From Anastrepha obliqua (taxonomy: Eukaryota > Arthropoda > Insecta > Diptera > Tephritidae): a stretch of DNA of 64,000 nt. Made by a program: the position numbers and the translations under genes. Under the pieces are notes generated by a model, which ran no database searches, was not told the origin of the DNA, and saw nothing but the letters and a program-made list of their open reading frames with translations. Positions 63,527-64,000 of the stretch are shown here, piece after piece. The stretch lies in NCBI RefSeq assembly GCF_027943255.1, contig NC_072892.1, positions 162,938,792-163,002,791 on the forward strand. Reading direction: 5' to 3'. The first letter of the stretch is position 1; every line of letters begins with the position of its first letter.

Positions 63527-63960
63527 ACAGAATTAATAATAAGCCTGATAATTTTCTTGTGTTCGATGTAAAATTCGAATTACAGTGATTTTAAATTCCT
63601 GTTTTTATTTTTTGCTTTTTTTATTTCTTTGTTTTTTCTTTTGCGGCGAATTTTGTGATCCCGTCGGAATTGCTAATAACTTTTTCCTGACGTGTTCACG
63701 ACGGAATTAATCATATGGCTGATAATTTTCGTGTGTTCAAAGAAAAATTCGAGTTATAGTGACTTAAAATTCCTGTTTTTATTTCTTTTTTTTTTTTGCT
63801 CCTTTTGGGGCGAATTTCGTGATCCCGTCGGAAATGTCAATAACTCATTCCCGCCGTTGCCCTGACCGAATTAATAATAGTTCTGATAATTTTCTCGTGT
63901 TCGAGTAGGCTCCGGACATGTGCCAACAATTGGTTATCAACATTTATGATTCAACTATCT
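63527..63960. repeat. Tandem repeat of about 165-175 bp, at least 2.3 units
   Basis: AATTAATAATAAGCCTGATA at 63531 recurs as AATTAATCATATGGCTGATA at 63705 and AATTAATAATAGTTCTGATA at 63870. Each is followed by ATTTTC(T/G)TGTGTTC, and the first two also by TTCCTGTTTTTATTT and GTGATCCCGTCGGAA. Period 174 then 164 bp. The third unit is cut short near GAGTAGG at 63910. Confidence 0.85.
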
Positions 63961-64000
63961 ATGTTCTAGATACTTTTTCAAATTATAAATCTATTTACCA

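Noticed and set aside
1..64000. CRISPR arrays, operons or phage-like systems
   Set aside because: Introns with canonical splice sites, eukaryotic transposons and SINEs show this is animal nuclear DNA; the tandem repeats have no spacer structure.

Overview
The window looks like AT-rich, repeat-dense nuclear DNA from a higher fly, most likely a true fruit fly (Tephritidae). The grounds are a Drosophila-type dmrt99B gene, many mariner copies of the DD41D class (the 'rosa' subfamily, first described from Ceratitis rosa and other tephritids), several RTE- and I/jockey-type retrotransposon families, and tRNA-headed SINEs. The family assignment is an inference from mobile-element content; the species cannot be named from the sequence alone.

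Only one host gene can be supported. It lies on the minus strand from 56704 down to 36839 and encodes a 518-residue DM-domain transcription factor, dmrt99B (the DMRTA-type family member with a C-terminal DMA domain). It has four coding exons: 56558-56704, 47896-47997, 46938-47277 and 36839-37806. Both the DM domain and the open frame are restored only by splicing. Introns 1 and 3 are about 8.6 and 9.1 kb and are loaded with mobile-element debris.

Region by region: 1-9.4 kb holds mariner remnants of at least three lineages, a jockey-like reverse transcriptase scrap, a non-LTR ORF2 tail and a fold-back palindrome. 10.8-13.8 kb holds a degenerate DD34D mariner followed by two non-LTR 3' ends. 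14-20 kb holds an RTE tail, the best-preserved DD41D mariner (15454-16771, both TIRs and TA duplications), a SINE, a maT-like pseudogene and a mariner N-terminal scrap. 21.5-23.3 kb is a decayed RTE reverse transcriptase. 24.9-27.6 kb is a TIR-bounded composite containing a maT-like fragment, a non-LTR tail and a mariner. 28.8-36.1 kb is a graveyard of five 5'-truncated non-LTR elements, one split by a TTAA-type MITE. 36.8-56.7 kb is dmrt99B with intronic MITEs (two TTAA-flanked, one hAT-like with a perfect 8-bp duplication), a seven-unit 118-bp satellite and AT-rich arrays. 57-64 kb upstream of dmrt99B holds microsatellites, a SINE, RTE and mariner scraps, and a second tandem repeat running to the window edge.

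No intact transposase or reverse transcriptase was found: every element shows frameshifts, stops or internal deletion. No CRISPR, operon-like or prokaryotic features are present. The notable material is the dmrt99B gene structure and a set of short, well-delimited non-autonomous elements; no new biological system is evident.
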